Positions 46,280-56,811 of a stretch of 64,000 nt of DNA are shown piece by piece; position 1 is the stretch's first letter; each line of letters starts with the position of its first letter. Below the pieces are notes generated by a model, which was not told the origin of the DNA, searched no databases, and saw only the letters and a program-made list of their open reading frames with translations. The stretch is from positions 79,156,079-79,220,078 of the forward strand of contig OX393556.1 in NCBI GenBank assembly GCA_947650365.1, given 5' to 3'. Source of the stretch: Chamaelirium japonicum (taxonomy: Eukaryota > Streptophyta > Magnoliopsida > Liliales > Melanthiaceae). A program made the position numbers and the translations under genes.

Positions 46280-47575
46280 AGTTAGACTCTAAATCGGTGA
46301 ATCGGATCGTAAATTGGTCAAATATCCAATTAGAACCCGCTCGCAAGTCCGAAATACGGAATATAATTCCAAGTTCGAATTATCGGATGCCGATCCGATG
46401 ACGATCGGATCGAATCCAAACCTATTTCATATCTGAAACACGCTAACTTATGATTTTCCAACACTTAGACTCTAAATCGGTGAATCGGAGCGTAAATTGG
46501 TCAAATATCCAATTAAAACTCGCTCGCAAGTTCGAAATACGGAATAATTCCAACTTCGAATTATCGGATGCCGATCCGATTACGATCGGATCGAATCCAA
46601 ACCTATTTCATATCCGAAACACGCTAACTTATGATTTTCCAACACTTAGACTCTAAATCGGTGAATCAGATCGTAAATTGGTCAAATATCCAATTAGAAC
46701 CCACTCGCAAGTCCGAAATACGGAATAATTCCAAGTTGGAATTATCGGATGCCGATCCGATGACGATCGGATCGAATCCAAACCTATTTCATATCCGAAA
46801 CATGCTAACTTATGATTTTCCAACACTTAGACTCTAAATCGGTGAATCGGAGCGTAAATTGGTCAAATATCCAATTAGAACTCGCTCGCAAGTCCGAAAT
46901 ACGGAATAATTCCAACTTCGAATTATCGAATGCCGATCCGATGACGATCGGATTGAATCCAAACCTATTTCATTCCGAAACACGCTAACTTATGATTTTC
47001 CAACACTTAGACTCTAAATCGGTGAATCGGATCGTAAATTGGTCAAATATCCAATTAGAACCCGCTCGCAAGTTCGAAATACGGAATAATTCCAAGTTGG
47101 AATTATCGGATGCCGATCCGATGACGATCGGATCGAATCCAAATCTATTTCATATCCGAAACACGCTAACTTATGATTTTCCAACACTTAGACTCTAAAT
47201 CGGTGAATCGGAGCGTAAATTGGTCAAATATCCAATTAGAACTCGCTCGCAAGTCCGAAATACGGAATAATTCCAACTTCGAATTATCGGATGCCAATCC
47301 GATGACGATCGGATCGAATCCAAACCTATTTCATATCCGAAACACGCTAACTTATGATTTTCCAACACTTAGACTCTAAATCGGTGAATCGGATCGTAAA
47401 TTGGTCAAATATCCAATTAGAACCCGCTCGCAAGTCCGAAATACGGAATAATTCCAAGTTGGAATTATCGGATGCCGATCCGATGATGATCGGATCGAAT
47501 CCAAACCTATTTCATATCCGAAACACGCTAACTTATGATTTTCCAACTCTTAGACTCTAAATCGGTGAATCGATC
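46280..47575 (-). repeat. 181-bp satellite, right array, 7 copies, inverted
   Basis: Same unit as 39915-44185 but reverse-complemented (TATCCGAAACACGCTAACTT, CTCTAAATCGGTGAATCGG). Together with the left array it forms inverted arms of at least 1.3 kb around the TNPA-like gene. Confidence 0.95.
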
Positions 47576-47584
47576 GGATCGTAA

Positions 47585-47745
47585 ATCGGTGAAACGGTAT
47601 GATTTACATATGAAACGGTATGATTTACATATGAATCGGTGAAACGGTATGATTTACATATGAAACAATATGATATACATATGAAACAATATGATTTATA
47701 TATGAAACAATTTGATTTAAATATGAAACAATTTGATTTATATAC
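47585..47745. repeat. Short TACATATGAAAC repeat, right block
   Basis: About seven copies of GTATGATTTACATATGAAAC and variants between the satellite and the TNPD 3' end. Confidence 0.75.
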
Positions 47746-47748
47746 GGT

Positions 47749-50700
47749 CTAGTCATTTTCTGTCTCATCTCTGTCACTCTCATCGCTTCCCTCTTCTATT
47801 ATTTGATCTGCATTTGCTGTCCAGTTTATATTGTCGACATCTTCATTTTCGTCGTGCACTGCGTCGACAATGATTATCTCATCATTCTGGTATGCATCCA
47901 AATCATCATCGACGACCCCCGCATCCTTGTCTCCCATGTCATAAAAATCTCTGGATGGTGACCTGACTATAATTTGCCAACCTGGAGAGGTATTATCCGG
48001 TGCATAAAATATCTGTTACGCTTGAGAGGCAAGAATGAATGAATCTTCATATTGGGTATTCAATCTCTTGCCAATGTTGATGCTGATAAAACCGTATTTG
48101 TCGACATTATAACCAGTCCCGCGATTATTAACATCATACCAATCGCATTTGAATAATACGATCCGATTTTGGCCAAGGAATTTAATCTCGAGAATCTCGT
48201 TGAGGACACCGTAGAAGTCGATATTTTCTAATTCTTCTTGCTCACCGTTGACGACAACCCCATTATTTTGGGTTCTTTGTGATTTTTCACTATCTTTCGT
48301 CCAAAATCTATAACCGTTCACGATATAACCATCGTACGATATTGCGTCTTGCAAAGGTCTACAAGATAAGCGCCAGAGATCCTTATTCATCAACGGATCG
48401 TGGTTGTCGTGTAGCTCCTGTGCCTATAATAACCACATGACATTCATGATATGAACACATAATTTTTGTTCGGTAATGGATGTCAATGAAATTCAGTAAT
48501 GATGTGAATACTTGCGTGTTTCTCGAACCACGATGAGAATTCACGATCATGAATTTAGGGAGCATTTCGAGTACCCCGATTATTAATGATGGCTTTATGC
48601 TTCCTGTTTTACCGGTTATGAATTAGATTATAATTAGCACATATACTTAATGAATGGACTGAAAGAATGAGTAAATGATCGTAAAATGCTTACTCAATGA
48701 ATGACCACACTTCATCACATTGGCGCAACACATACATATGTGCCTGTTGAATCTCATCTACAGACAATCGACGGGTTTTGCCTCCTCCTACAGGTCTACC
48801 CATTTCGGCAAATATAGACAGACCCCCATCGAAGTCTATTGGACCACCGTCATAGTTCCGCTCAAGTTGATTGAATCGCGTGTCTATACCATGTAGGTAT
48901 CTTGAGCAGAATGTTAGATATTCTTCTGCTAGGTATCCTTCAGCAATTAATCCCTCCGGACGACTTTTATTACGAACATATGATTTCAATGTTCGCAAGT
49001 ACCTAATTTGAGAAAAAAATATTTGGATGAATATATCAAGAACGATCAAATACATTGTGCGAATGAGACGAGACGATTACCTCTCGATAAAATACATCCA
49101 CCGGTAATGAACTGGGTCGCCGAGTTTGACCTCATTTGCCAAGTGAACGGTCAAATGTACCATGACATCAAAGAAGGAAGGTGGAAATATCATCTCTAAC
49201 TTGCACAATATGAGCGCAATATCCCTCTCCATCTGTTCAAGTTGGTCCACTCTAAGTACCTTCGAGTACAACTGTCTGAAAAAAGTGCTGAGCTCAATTA
49301 ACGGACCGAACACCTGTTCGATTAAATTCCCACGTATAGCAAGAGATAACAATCGCTGCATAAGAACATGACAATCGTGGCTCTTTAATCCAGATAACTT
49401 CCGGCCGTTCTCTTGCACGCATCGTGCGATATTCGAAGAATAACCGTTTGGCGTTTTCACAGACCGTAGGAATACACATAAGGCTGCCTTTTGCTGTGAG
49501 CTCATGGTGTAGCATGCAACTGGCAACACATACTTATCCCCAATCTCTTGGGGATGAAGTGATTTTCGGATGCCCAACTCCTTAAGATCGAGACGAGATT
49601 TAAGATTATCCTTCGTCTTACCGTCGAGATTCAGCAGTGTTCCTATAATATTGTCACACACATTTTTCTCGATATGCATGACATCCAAGTTATGCCGCAA
49701 GAGTAGGCTGCTCCAGTACGGTAGTTTAAAGAAAATACTCTTCTTCTTCCAGTTATGCTCACGCAAAGAATCTTCATGCGTTCTCTTCTTTTTACCTTTT
49801 CCAAGTGCCACGGCATTAAGCTGATCCAATTCGCACAAGACTTCTACCCCCAAAAGCTGCTCCGGGGCCTTTGCAAGTTCCTTCTTGCCGTTGAAAGCTC
49901 TTTTGTTCTGCCTCCACTTATGGCCGTCAACAAGAAATCTTCGATGGCCCATATAACAGAACTTGCCTCCATTCTTCAACCGTAATGAATCTGTCTCCTT
50001 ATTGCATGTAGGGCACACTAATTTTCCTTTAGTACTCCACCCGGATAAGTTGGCATATGCAGGAAAATCGTTGATGGTCCATAGAAGTGCCGCATGCATC
50101 CGAAAATTCTGGCGCAACGAGGCATCATACGTATCGGCCCCAACTTCCCATAACTCGTTCAACTCTTCAATCAACGGCTGCAAGTAAACGTCAATATCAT
50201 TACCGGGCGACCTGGGTCCGAGAATGAGCAAGGAGAGCATTGTGTATGGCTTTTTTAAGCACATCCAGGGAGGCAAATTGTATGGAACTAGGACAACTGG
50301 CCAAATGCTGTACGACACACTCATATTCCCAAAGGGATTGAAGCCATCGCTAGCAAGCCCTAACCTGACGTTGCGAACTTCACATGCGAATTCAGGATAG
50401 GTATGATCAAAATCTTTCCACGTCAGAGAGTCGGCCGGATGTCTCATAATCCCGTCATCTGTACGTTCTCGTGCATGCCACCTCATGTGCTCAGCAGTCT
50501 TTGATGACATAAACAACCTCTGAAGCCTGTCCCTGAGCGGGAAGTATAGGAGAACCTTTGCAGATACATTTTTCTTCCTTCGACTGGTACTAGACTCGGC
50601 ATCCGTCTCTTTATATCTCGTTGCTCTGCATATGTGGCATGACCGCGCATGTTCGTACTCTTTCCGGTACAACATAAAATCGTTCACGCATGCATCAATT

Positions 50701-51356
50701 TTCTCATAACCCAGACCGAGATCTTTAATTGTCTTCTTCGCCTCGTAGAATGATTTCGGTACTGTCTCACCCATAGGAAAAGCCTTTTTCAGCAACTCTA
50801 CCAACATATTAAATGACTTATTACTCCAACCATTGAGGCACTTCAAATGAAGAAGCTTTACAGTGAAAGAGAGTTTTGAAAACTTCTCACACCCCGGGTA
50901 TAGAGGTTGTTCAGCATCTTTAAGCAATCTGTAGAACTTGTCCGCTTCGATATTGGGCTGATCACCTGATGGTGTTTCCGTGCCTATTCCACCTTGCAAA
51001 TCATGTATCATACCCTGCATGTCATCGTCATCGTCTGTATTAATATTATCATCAGCGATCACTGTGTTTGAAGTTTCACCGTGAGCTGCCATGGGGACTG
51101 CATCTAGCTCCTCACCGTGCGAGAACCAACGGGTATAGCTAATGTCAATGCCACGCATTACCAGATCAACCTCACATTCCTCTCGAACCTTCCTAATCAC
51201 CCTTCTGCAGTCTATACAGGGACACACAATTTTTCCATCAAGAGGTGCAAGACGCTCAAATGCAAAATCCAGAAATTTCCTGACTCCTTCTCTGTACTCT
51301 TGGCTCATGCGATTCGAATTACGCATCCAACTCTTATCGATCGAAGACATCTTCAT
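47749..51356 (-). pseudogene. CACTA transposase TNPD-like (tnp2/Transposase_21), two in-frame stops
   Basis: Exon 1 (51356-49081, about 758 aa) starts MKMSSIDKSWM. The transposase-associated domain has CPCIDCR; the tnp2 core has WHARERTDDGIMRHPADS, GLASDGFNPFGNMS, PLIEELNELWEVG and DFPAYANLSGWSTKG; the DUF4218-type end has LTVHLANEVKLGDPVHYRWM. Exon 2 is 49002-48694. Exon 3 (48603-48516) carries the IHDREFSSWFEKH motif, with a possible GC donor (CAC|GCAAGT). The last exon (48423-47749) holds the DUF4216-type YGFIS and FKCDWYDV region and an acidic tail. In-frame TAA codons occur at 48555-48557 and 48016-48018, where relatives have Lys and Gln. Exon 1, with the catalytic core, is still open. 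The protein would cut and join CACTA ends; as read here it is probably truncated. Confidence 0.88.
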
Positions 51357-51399
51357 CTATCTGGCTATACAACACCTGACATATAATTTCAAACAATGT

Positions 51400-51889
51400 T
51401 ATAAGACTCCGCACAATTTCAGTTTCGGTTCCCGGGTATGGAACACCGAACCAAAACTTCTACAGGCCATCCATATCCCTAATGGATGAGTGTATTATGA
51501 TGAGTAGACTAGTCACATAGTAAACCTAGGGTTGCTGGCCAGCATTTGAACTGCTGATAGTTCGAATGCTAGGCATAGCACCAAAGTTATGCGACAGTAA
51601 GTCAACAAGTCAGGGAGCCTCATCAAGTAAACACTTGGGGTATGACGGTTCTCTCTGTCGCTCGAGTAGATTTATGGCTTTAGCATACCTCATATCATAC
51701 CGAACCGACAAAAACCGACCATTTCGGTTTCGATTTCGGTTTTGGTTTTGATTTTTCGTAAACCGAAAAAAAATATAACCGACAAAACCCACACCAAAAC
51801 CGACCGACAAAACCGACGCTCACCCTAGTCTAAAAACTACATTTTGCCCCCCATTCCCCCATTCAATTCAGTTTTGATAGGATAAAAAT
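51400..51889. other. CACTA 5' region upstream of TNPD
   Basis: No gene seen. ACCGACAAAACCGACC/TTTCGGTTTCGGTTTTGG repeats at 51700-51820 form imperfect inverted pairs. The TNPD promoter should lie here, but no clear TATA was identified. Confidence 0.4.
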
Positions 51890-52104
51890 CAATGTTTTAA
51901 AACACGAAAACTCGACTCGACTCGAAACCTTAATGAGTCGAGTAGACACGACAACTCGGCTAAAACCCGATAAAACTCGAGTCGGATCGAAACTCAGCCG
52001 AGTCGGATCGAAACTCGAGTTTTGGACCGAGTCGGATCGAAACTCAGCCGAGTCGAGTCGACTCGGCCGAGTTTCGAGTCGACTCGGCGAGTTATAAAAC
52101 AGTG
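51890..52104. mobile_element. 215-bp MITE inside the CACTA element
   Basis: Ends CAATGTTTTAAAACACGAAAA and (inverted) CACTGTTTTATAACTCGCC are imperfect inverted repeats, and the direct repeat TAAAAAT flanks it at 51883-51889 and 52105-52111. The interior is rich in GACTCGAGTC-type palindromes. Superfamily not certain; 7-8 bp duplication would suit hAT. Confidence 0.65.
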
Positions 52105-52109
52105 TAAAA

Positions 52110-52490
52110 ATTACCAAATGAGGAATTAACCACAATATATTACCACAAATATATTACCACAAATTGTGGTATTGTTGTAAATCACAATATATTACCACAA
52201 GATAAAAATTACCACAATATATTACCTAAATAAAAATTACCATAATATATTACCTAAATAAATTACCACAATATATTACCACAATATATTACCACAATAT
52301 ATTGTGGTAATTTTGTATTGTTGTAATATATTGTGGTAATTTTGTGGTATTGTTGTAATATGTTGTGGTAATATATTGTGGTAATATATTCCTGTGATTT
52401 ACAACAATACCACAATATATTTAATTCCTGTGATTTTACCTAAATAAAAATTACCACAATATATTACCACAAATTAACCTAAGGGGGAAA
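52110..52490. repeat. AT-rich ACCACAATATATT repeat
   Basis: Many copies of ATTACCACAATATATTACC and its inverse AATATATTGTGGTAAT in both orientations. Similar sequence occurs near the left end of the transposon at 39460-39600. Confidence 0.75.
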
Positions 52491-52639
52491 GGGAGGAGGA
52501 GGAGGAGCTCACCAGCGATGGTCGGCAGTCCTCGAGAAGGAGGAGGAGCACTGGTGTCGCAGTCGGTGGCGCGAGAAAGGGGAGGGGTGGCCAGAGGTGC
52601 AAGGGAGGGGATGGGTGGCCGGCCGGAGGGGGGGTTTAG

Positions 52640-52670
52640 ATCGAGAGAGAGAGAGAGAGGTGAGGGGAGG

Positions 52671-52733
<63 letters not shown>

Positions 52734-52975
52734 AGGCTAGGGAGGCCGGGGAGGGGGGGAGGAGGCCGGGGAGAGAGAGAGAGAGGGCCGGGAGGCCGGG
52801 GAGGGGCGGAGGTCGGGAGGGGGATGGGTGGCTGGGAGGGGGATGGGTGGCTGGAGGGGATCGCGGGGCTGCCGGAGGGGGACGGGGTCGCCGGCGGGTC
52901 GGGTCGGTGAGAGAGAGAGAGAGATTGAGAGAGGGATCGCGGGGCTGTCGAAACACAAAAAGAAAAGGGTGCAGG
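52640..52975. repeat. GA microsatellite and G-rich low-complexity tract
   Basis: AGAGAG runs through about 52640-52731 (with one GGGGAGGAAG break) and 52910-52930. Between them are GGGAGGCCGGGGAGGGG-type G-rich repeats with G-quadruplex potential on the plus strand. Confidence 0.8.
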
Positions 52976-52994
52976 CCGCGGTGGATAAGTAAGG

Positions 52995-53740
52995 GGTTTT
53001 TACCGACGGAACTATAAGTTCCGTCGGTATAATTACTTTATACCGACGGTAGTATAACGTCCGTCGGTAAAAACCGCCGACGAAACTCAGGGTTCCATTT
53101 TTTTCCAAAGGCTCGGTTTTTACCCTGAGTTTCGTCGGGACAATTTTACCGACGGACATTTAATTACCGTCGGTATCGTACCGACGACCATATAATTTCC
53201 GTCGGTATAATTATTTATACCGACGGAAATATAACGTCCGTCGGTAAAAACCGCCGACGAAACTCAGGGTTCCATTTTTTTCCAGAGGCTCGGTTTTTAC
53301 CCTGAGTTTTGTCGGGACAATTTTACCGACGGATATTTAATTACCGTCGGTATGGTACCGACGGCCATAAAATGTCCGTCGGTATAATTAGTTATACCGA
53401 CGGACATATAAAGTCCGTCGGTAAAAATCTCCGACGAAACTCAGGGTTCCATTTTTTTCCAGAGGCTTGGTTTTTACCCTGAGTTTCGTCGTGACATTTT
53501 ACCGACGGTCTTTATGTAGCCATCGGGATAAAGTATATTACCGACGGTATATATATGTACCGTCGGTATAAATAATTGTACCGACGAATACTATTTGACC
53601 GTCGGTAATAAATGTGCAAAAAAAATTTAAAAAATTGAAGTTATAATACCGACGGATATTATAGTAACCGTCGGTAAAAAGTGTATTATTACCGACGGTG
53701 AAAATAATGTCCGTCGGTAAAGACCCTATTTCTTGTAGTG
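52995..53740. repeat. CACTA right subterminal repeats, three 177-bp modules with a long hairpin
   Basis: TACCGACGG/CCGTCGGTA motifs recur about 20 times. Three modules start at about 53076, 53253 and 53431; each holds CCGACGAAACTCAGGGT and its inverse ACCCTGAGTTTCGTCGG separated by about 28 bases with ATTTTTTTCC. The terminus TTTCTTGTAGTG ends at 53740. Confidence 0.9.
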
Positions 53741-53930
53741 CAAGGATTATCATTCAAACTACGCTACACTCGGGAGCTCACTACCCTTGGGCGCACACGG
53801 ACCTTCTAGCTCCCTCTCCCTATTCTCCTTTTTCTCTACTTCCTTTTTCTCTCCCTTCTCTTCTCCTCGCGATGGGGAGTCTAACCCTATACATGGGCGT
53901 GTAGACCTTAAGGGGGGTGGATTATGACGA
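53741..53930. other. Flank between CACTA and Cassandra C3
   Basis: The right part (from about 53873, GATGGGGAGTCTAACCCTAT) matches the Cassandra internal region next to C1. The left part is pyrimidine-rich and unassigned. Confidence 0.5.
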
Positions 53931-54253
53931 CCAAGATCTAATAACCAAAAACCAAGACTCCTAAGGCTGTGATGCCAAGATGGATAAGGTGAGGTGGTGA
54001 GGTGAGGTGTACAAGGTCACGAGTTAGCCCCACATCGCCGGCAGAGAAGGAGATCATAAGCTACTTATATAATTTTCCTTCCCAAACATAGAAGACGCAT
54101 TTTAAAACCATACGTCGTTACTGATTTTATAAGAACTCTATAGTTAAGCATGCTCGGGCGAGAGTATTACGTAGATGGATAATTCCCTAGGAAGTTCTCG
54201 TGCAAGCATGAGCAAAGTGGATAATTTGTTGTGTGTTTAAGGTGAATGTTACA
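53931..54253 (+). repeat. Cassandra (TRIM) LTR C3, plus orientation
   Basis: Preceded by a polypurine tract TTAAGGGGGGTGGATT. It carries CTGTGATGCCAAGATGGATA as in C1/C2, a 5S-derived segment at 54131-54208 (AGAACTCTATAGTTAAGCAT, TGCTCGGGCGAGAGTATTAC) and ends GTGAATGTTACA at 54253. Copia RNase H sequence resumes five bases later. Confidence 0.85.
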
Positions 54254-54258
54254 TGCGA

Positions 54259-54551
54259 TGTCTACTTGAAGATCTAGGAGTTGAGATCTCTGGGTCTATC
54301 GCTATTCACTGCGATAATTGAAGTGCCATACAGATCGTCAGCAACCCAATTTTTCATGACAGGAAGAAGCATATCGAGCTCGATTGCTACTACTCTCGCT
54401 AGGAGTATCAGACCGGGACCATCTCTCTCCCTTTCGTTTCCTCCTGAGAGCAGAATGTGCTGACGTCTTCACGAAGTCATATCTAGCTCCACGTTTCTAA
54501 TTTATACTTAGCAACTAATGATGCATGACCCACCTTGAGTTTGAGGGGGGT
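54259..54551 (+). pseudogene. Copia RNase H end and polypurine tract, right of the insertion
   Basis: The sequence encodes the familiar end of copia RNase H (IQIVSNPIFHDRKKHIELDC), several times broken, then TTGAGTTTGAGGGGGG before the 3' LTR. It continues the element interrupted at 36797. Confidence 0.85.
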
Positions 54552-54600
54552 TGTTAGTGATATTGTATTGGAATTAGTTAGGTCTACAACTCGTAAAAAC

Positions 54601-56811
54601 TATTAGTTTAGTTGTATATGATTGATAGCTTAGGATTGCATCTTGGTAAGTACCTTAGTATGTGTTCTGATTACAAAACAGAGAGCCATGGCTACATGGT
54701 AATCTAATTGAGTGGGAGACTCAATGGACTAGTCCCATGTAACCTAAATACGTTCACAACTTTGATTAGGATTGGTTGCCCTATCATGATAAGCTATTGG
54801 AGTGACAAAGCATGGGTATCTCCACTACGGTCATTACCAGGCACAGTGTCTATTGCCGAATAAAACCAACACGGTGCACAGATCGATGAGCAGACATCAG
54901 TACACTAATCTGTGTTTCTGCTTAGGGTAAAACGGTCATAAATCTTGAGGAACCATGTTTGGTGGACTAACCAGTTATGTGGTGTTTTGGTGCACCAATG
55001 TGTAAGGGTCCAATTACGTGACCTAAAACCGCAGTGTACTGGGTTACCCGGCTGGCGTCGCATCAGCATGCCACTCCTGCAGGCCATCCACAACCCTAAC
55101 GGGAGGTGCGTTCCTTGGTTTGACTTACGTTGTATTAAACCCTGGACAGGTGATTATCAGTTGGACTGCTAACCAGATCTGGTTACTCGGGAGAGTAATA
55201 GGAGGTACGACATATATGGTTAACCTGGAAGGAACCGAGTCATATGTACACTCGAGTCTGACAGTATTCTCCACTACTTGAGTTGCATTATGGCACCAAG
55301 TGGAGGGACAACGGGTTTACTATACTAAGCGGAGAGTAGGGGTATGCGAGAGAACATAGTAAGTCTGGGGGAATTGGAGTGCAGCCTACGTCGCCCTCTG
55401 GGTGGCTACACAGGTTAACTCAGACTCATAGGATCGATGGTACACTCGAGTAGTATATCGATCGAGTCCAAGTTGGAAGCCATGAACCCTGGTCCCTGAA
55501 GGTTCCACTCTATCCTTATTATGTACGGTCCTTGTACTATCTCCTTGAAACATAGGATGCAGTTAAAGGAAGTGAGAAGTCCAAACCTACGCTCTATTAG
55601 TACTTCGCACTAGTGCACGGTAGATGCGTAACTATGTGTGTGCACTAAGAGAAAATCCTAGGTTAGTACAGAGACGCATATAGTGATCCCTTACCATAAG
55701 TGGACTCTGCGATATGGGTGCGATGCACCAGGACATGTTGTGAGTTGACTAGTTGACTTTACTAGGGCCACCCTATGAGCAACTCAGAGAATAGTAAAAT
55801 CACTAGTGCACTTTACTTATGTGTGCCTTGTAAAGTCTCATATATGAGGGATGGCCAACTAGTGACATAGGGGCGTTTTGGTCAAACCATGTACCACTAG
55901 GCACTAAAGGGGCCGGCCCTAGGTGTTGGGAGACAGGTTAAGGACGGTCCCCTTGTTTATAGGAGGTTGTTGACTTTAATAAAGGGGTCGGTCATAAGGG
56001 ATAGAAAATGGGCTAGTTTTGATCATTTTCAAAACCAAGGAAGAGATAGAAATAAAGAAAAGATAAAGGGAGATGTTTGAATAGGTCAAACCATATCCAT
56101 TAGTAGATTTATTCAGAGGATAGGGCAGCCCTATATTAGAGTAAGGGGAGATTGAGAGGCAGGCCATGCAATTGGGGGAAACCCTAACCACCCCTTTCTT
56201 CTTTCTTCTCCTCTCCTCTCTCGTTTCTCTCCCTCGCTTGTGCCATTGGATGGTGACTTGTTTTCCTTGTGTGGTGTTTCATAGAAGGACAAGGCTCGTA
56301 ATATGGAGGTACTTAGAGATCTATCGATGAGATGTCATACATCATACGAGAACGGGTGAACTAGAAGGCACTTCTCGCAATCTTTTACTGTTCAGATTTT
56401 GCACAGAATATCAGCAATGTTTCTACAACTTCGGGAGCTATATAACTCCAAACAATCTGAAACCACTTGAAAAAGTTGCATCTCGAAGTTCTCTATCTCA
56501 GTCCAAATTTTTGCTCAATCAGATTTTTGAGCAAAAAGTTATGGCCGTTCTACTGAGGTATATCAAGTAGATCCGAGGCTGTCTCCATCGACAAAGAAGA
56601 AATTTATCGCGATGAAAGAATCTGCACGGAGGTATGATCTCTATCATATAGATCTAGTGTAAATAGAACATGCATGCATGCTAGATTGTTCTTTGTGCTA
56701 GATTGGCATTAGGGGGTCAGATAGGTGCCATGCTAGATTCATACACGCATATGCAGGGTTTCGATGAAAATTTTTATATCTAAAGCACACCATCCCCGGT
56801 CTTCGGACCTA
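54601..56811. other. Unclassified repeat-like DNA
   Basis: No convincing gene. Features resembling an LTR or leader include a TTGTTTATAGGAGG TATA-like box at about 55954, a pyrimidine-rich run at 56195-56240, and ATGCATGCATGC at 56670. I could not find paired ends or a target duplication. Confidence 0.35.

Larger units (their letters stand above)
38941..53740 (-). mobile_element. CACTA (En/Spm) DNA transposon, 14.8 kb
   Basis: Left end CACTACAAAAAAAACAG and right end TTTCTTGTAGTG (inverted CACTACAAGAAA) are the terminal repeats. Both ends carry dense TACCGACGG/CCGTCGGTA subterminal repeats. Genes on the minus strand are a TNPD-like tnp2 transposase and a Transposase_24-like second protein, the classic CACTA pair. 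The flanking trinucleotides (AAT left, CAA right) do not match, so the 3-bp duplication is decayed or the flanks have changed. The size is inflated by a 181-bp satellite in two inverted blocks. Confidence 0.93.
32855..54600 (+). mobile_element. Old Ty1/copia element, broken, split by a 17.4 kb insertion
   Basis: The 5' LTR (32855-33023, TGTTAGTGG...GTAACA), a primer-binding site TGGTGTCAGAAC (33024-33035, initiator-Met type) and a degraded gag leader are followed by copia integrase, RT (YVDDMI near 36135) and RNase H. RNase H stops at 36797 and resumes at 54259, on either side of the 36798-54253 block. A polypurine run TTGAGTTTGAGGGGGG precedes the 3' LTR start TGTTAGTGATATTG at 54552; the LTR is recognisable for only about 50 bp. 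The gene order without the insertion gives about 4.1 kb of internal DNA, normal for copia. It is broken many times (well over ten) and is the oldest LTR element readable here. Confidence 0.88.

Noticed and set aside
39919-47560. Many 60-68-codon open frames of near-identical sequence (MIFQHLDSKSVNR...) as a gene family
   Set aside because: They recur at 181 bp, not a multiple of three, on both strands, overlap each other and have no separate promoters. They are a by-product of the satellite.
36798-54253. Mutator-like element with ~300-bp terminal inverted repeats
   Set aside because: The inverted ends are recognisable Cassandra LTRs and the flanking duplication is 5 bp, not 9; no MULE transposase is present.
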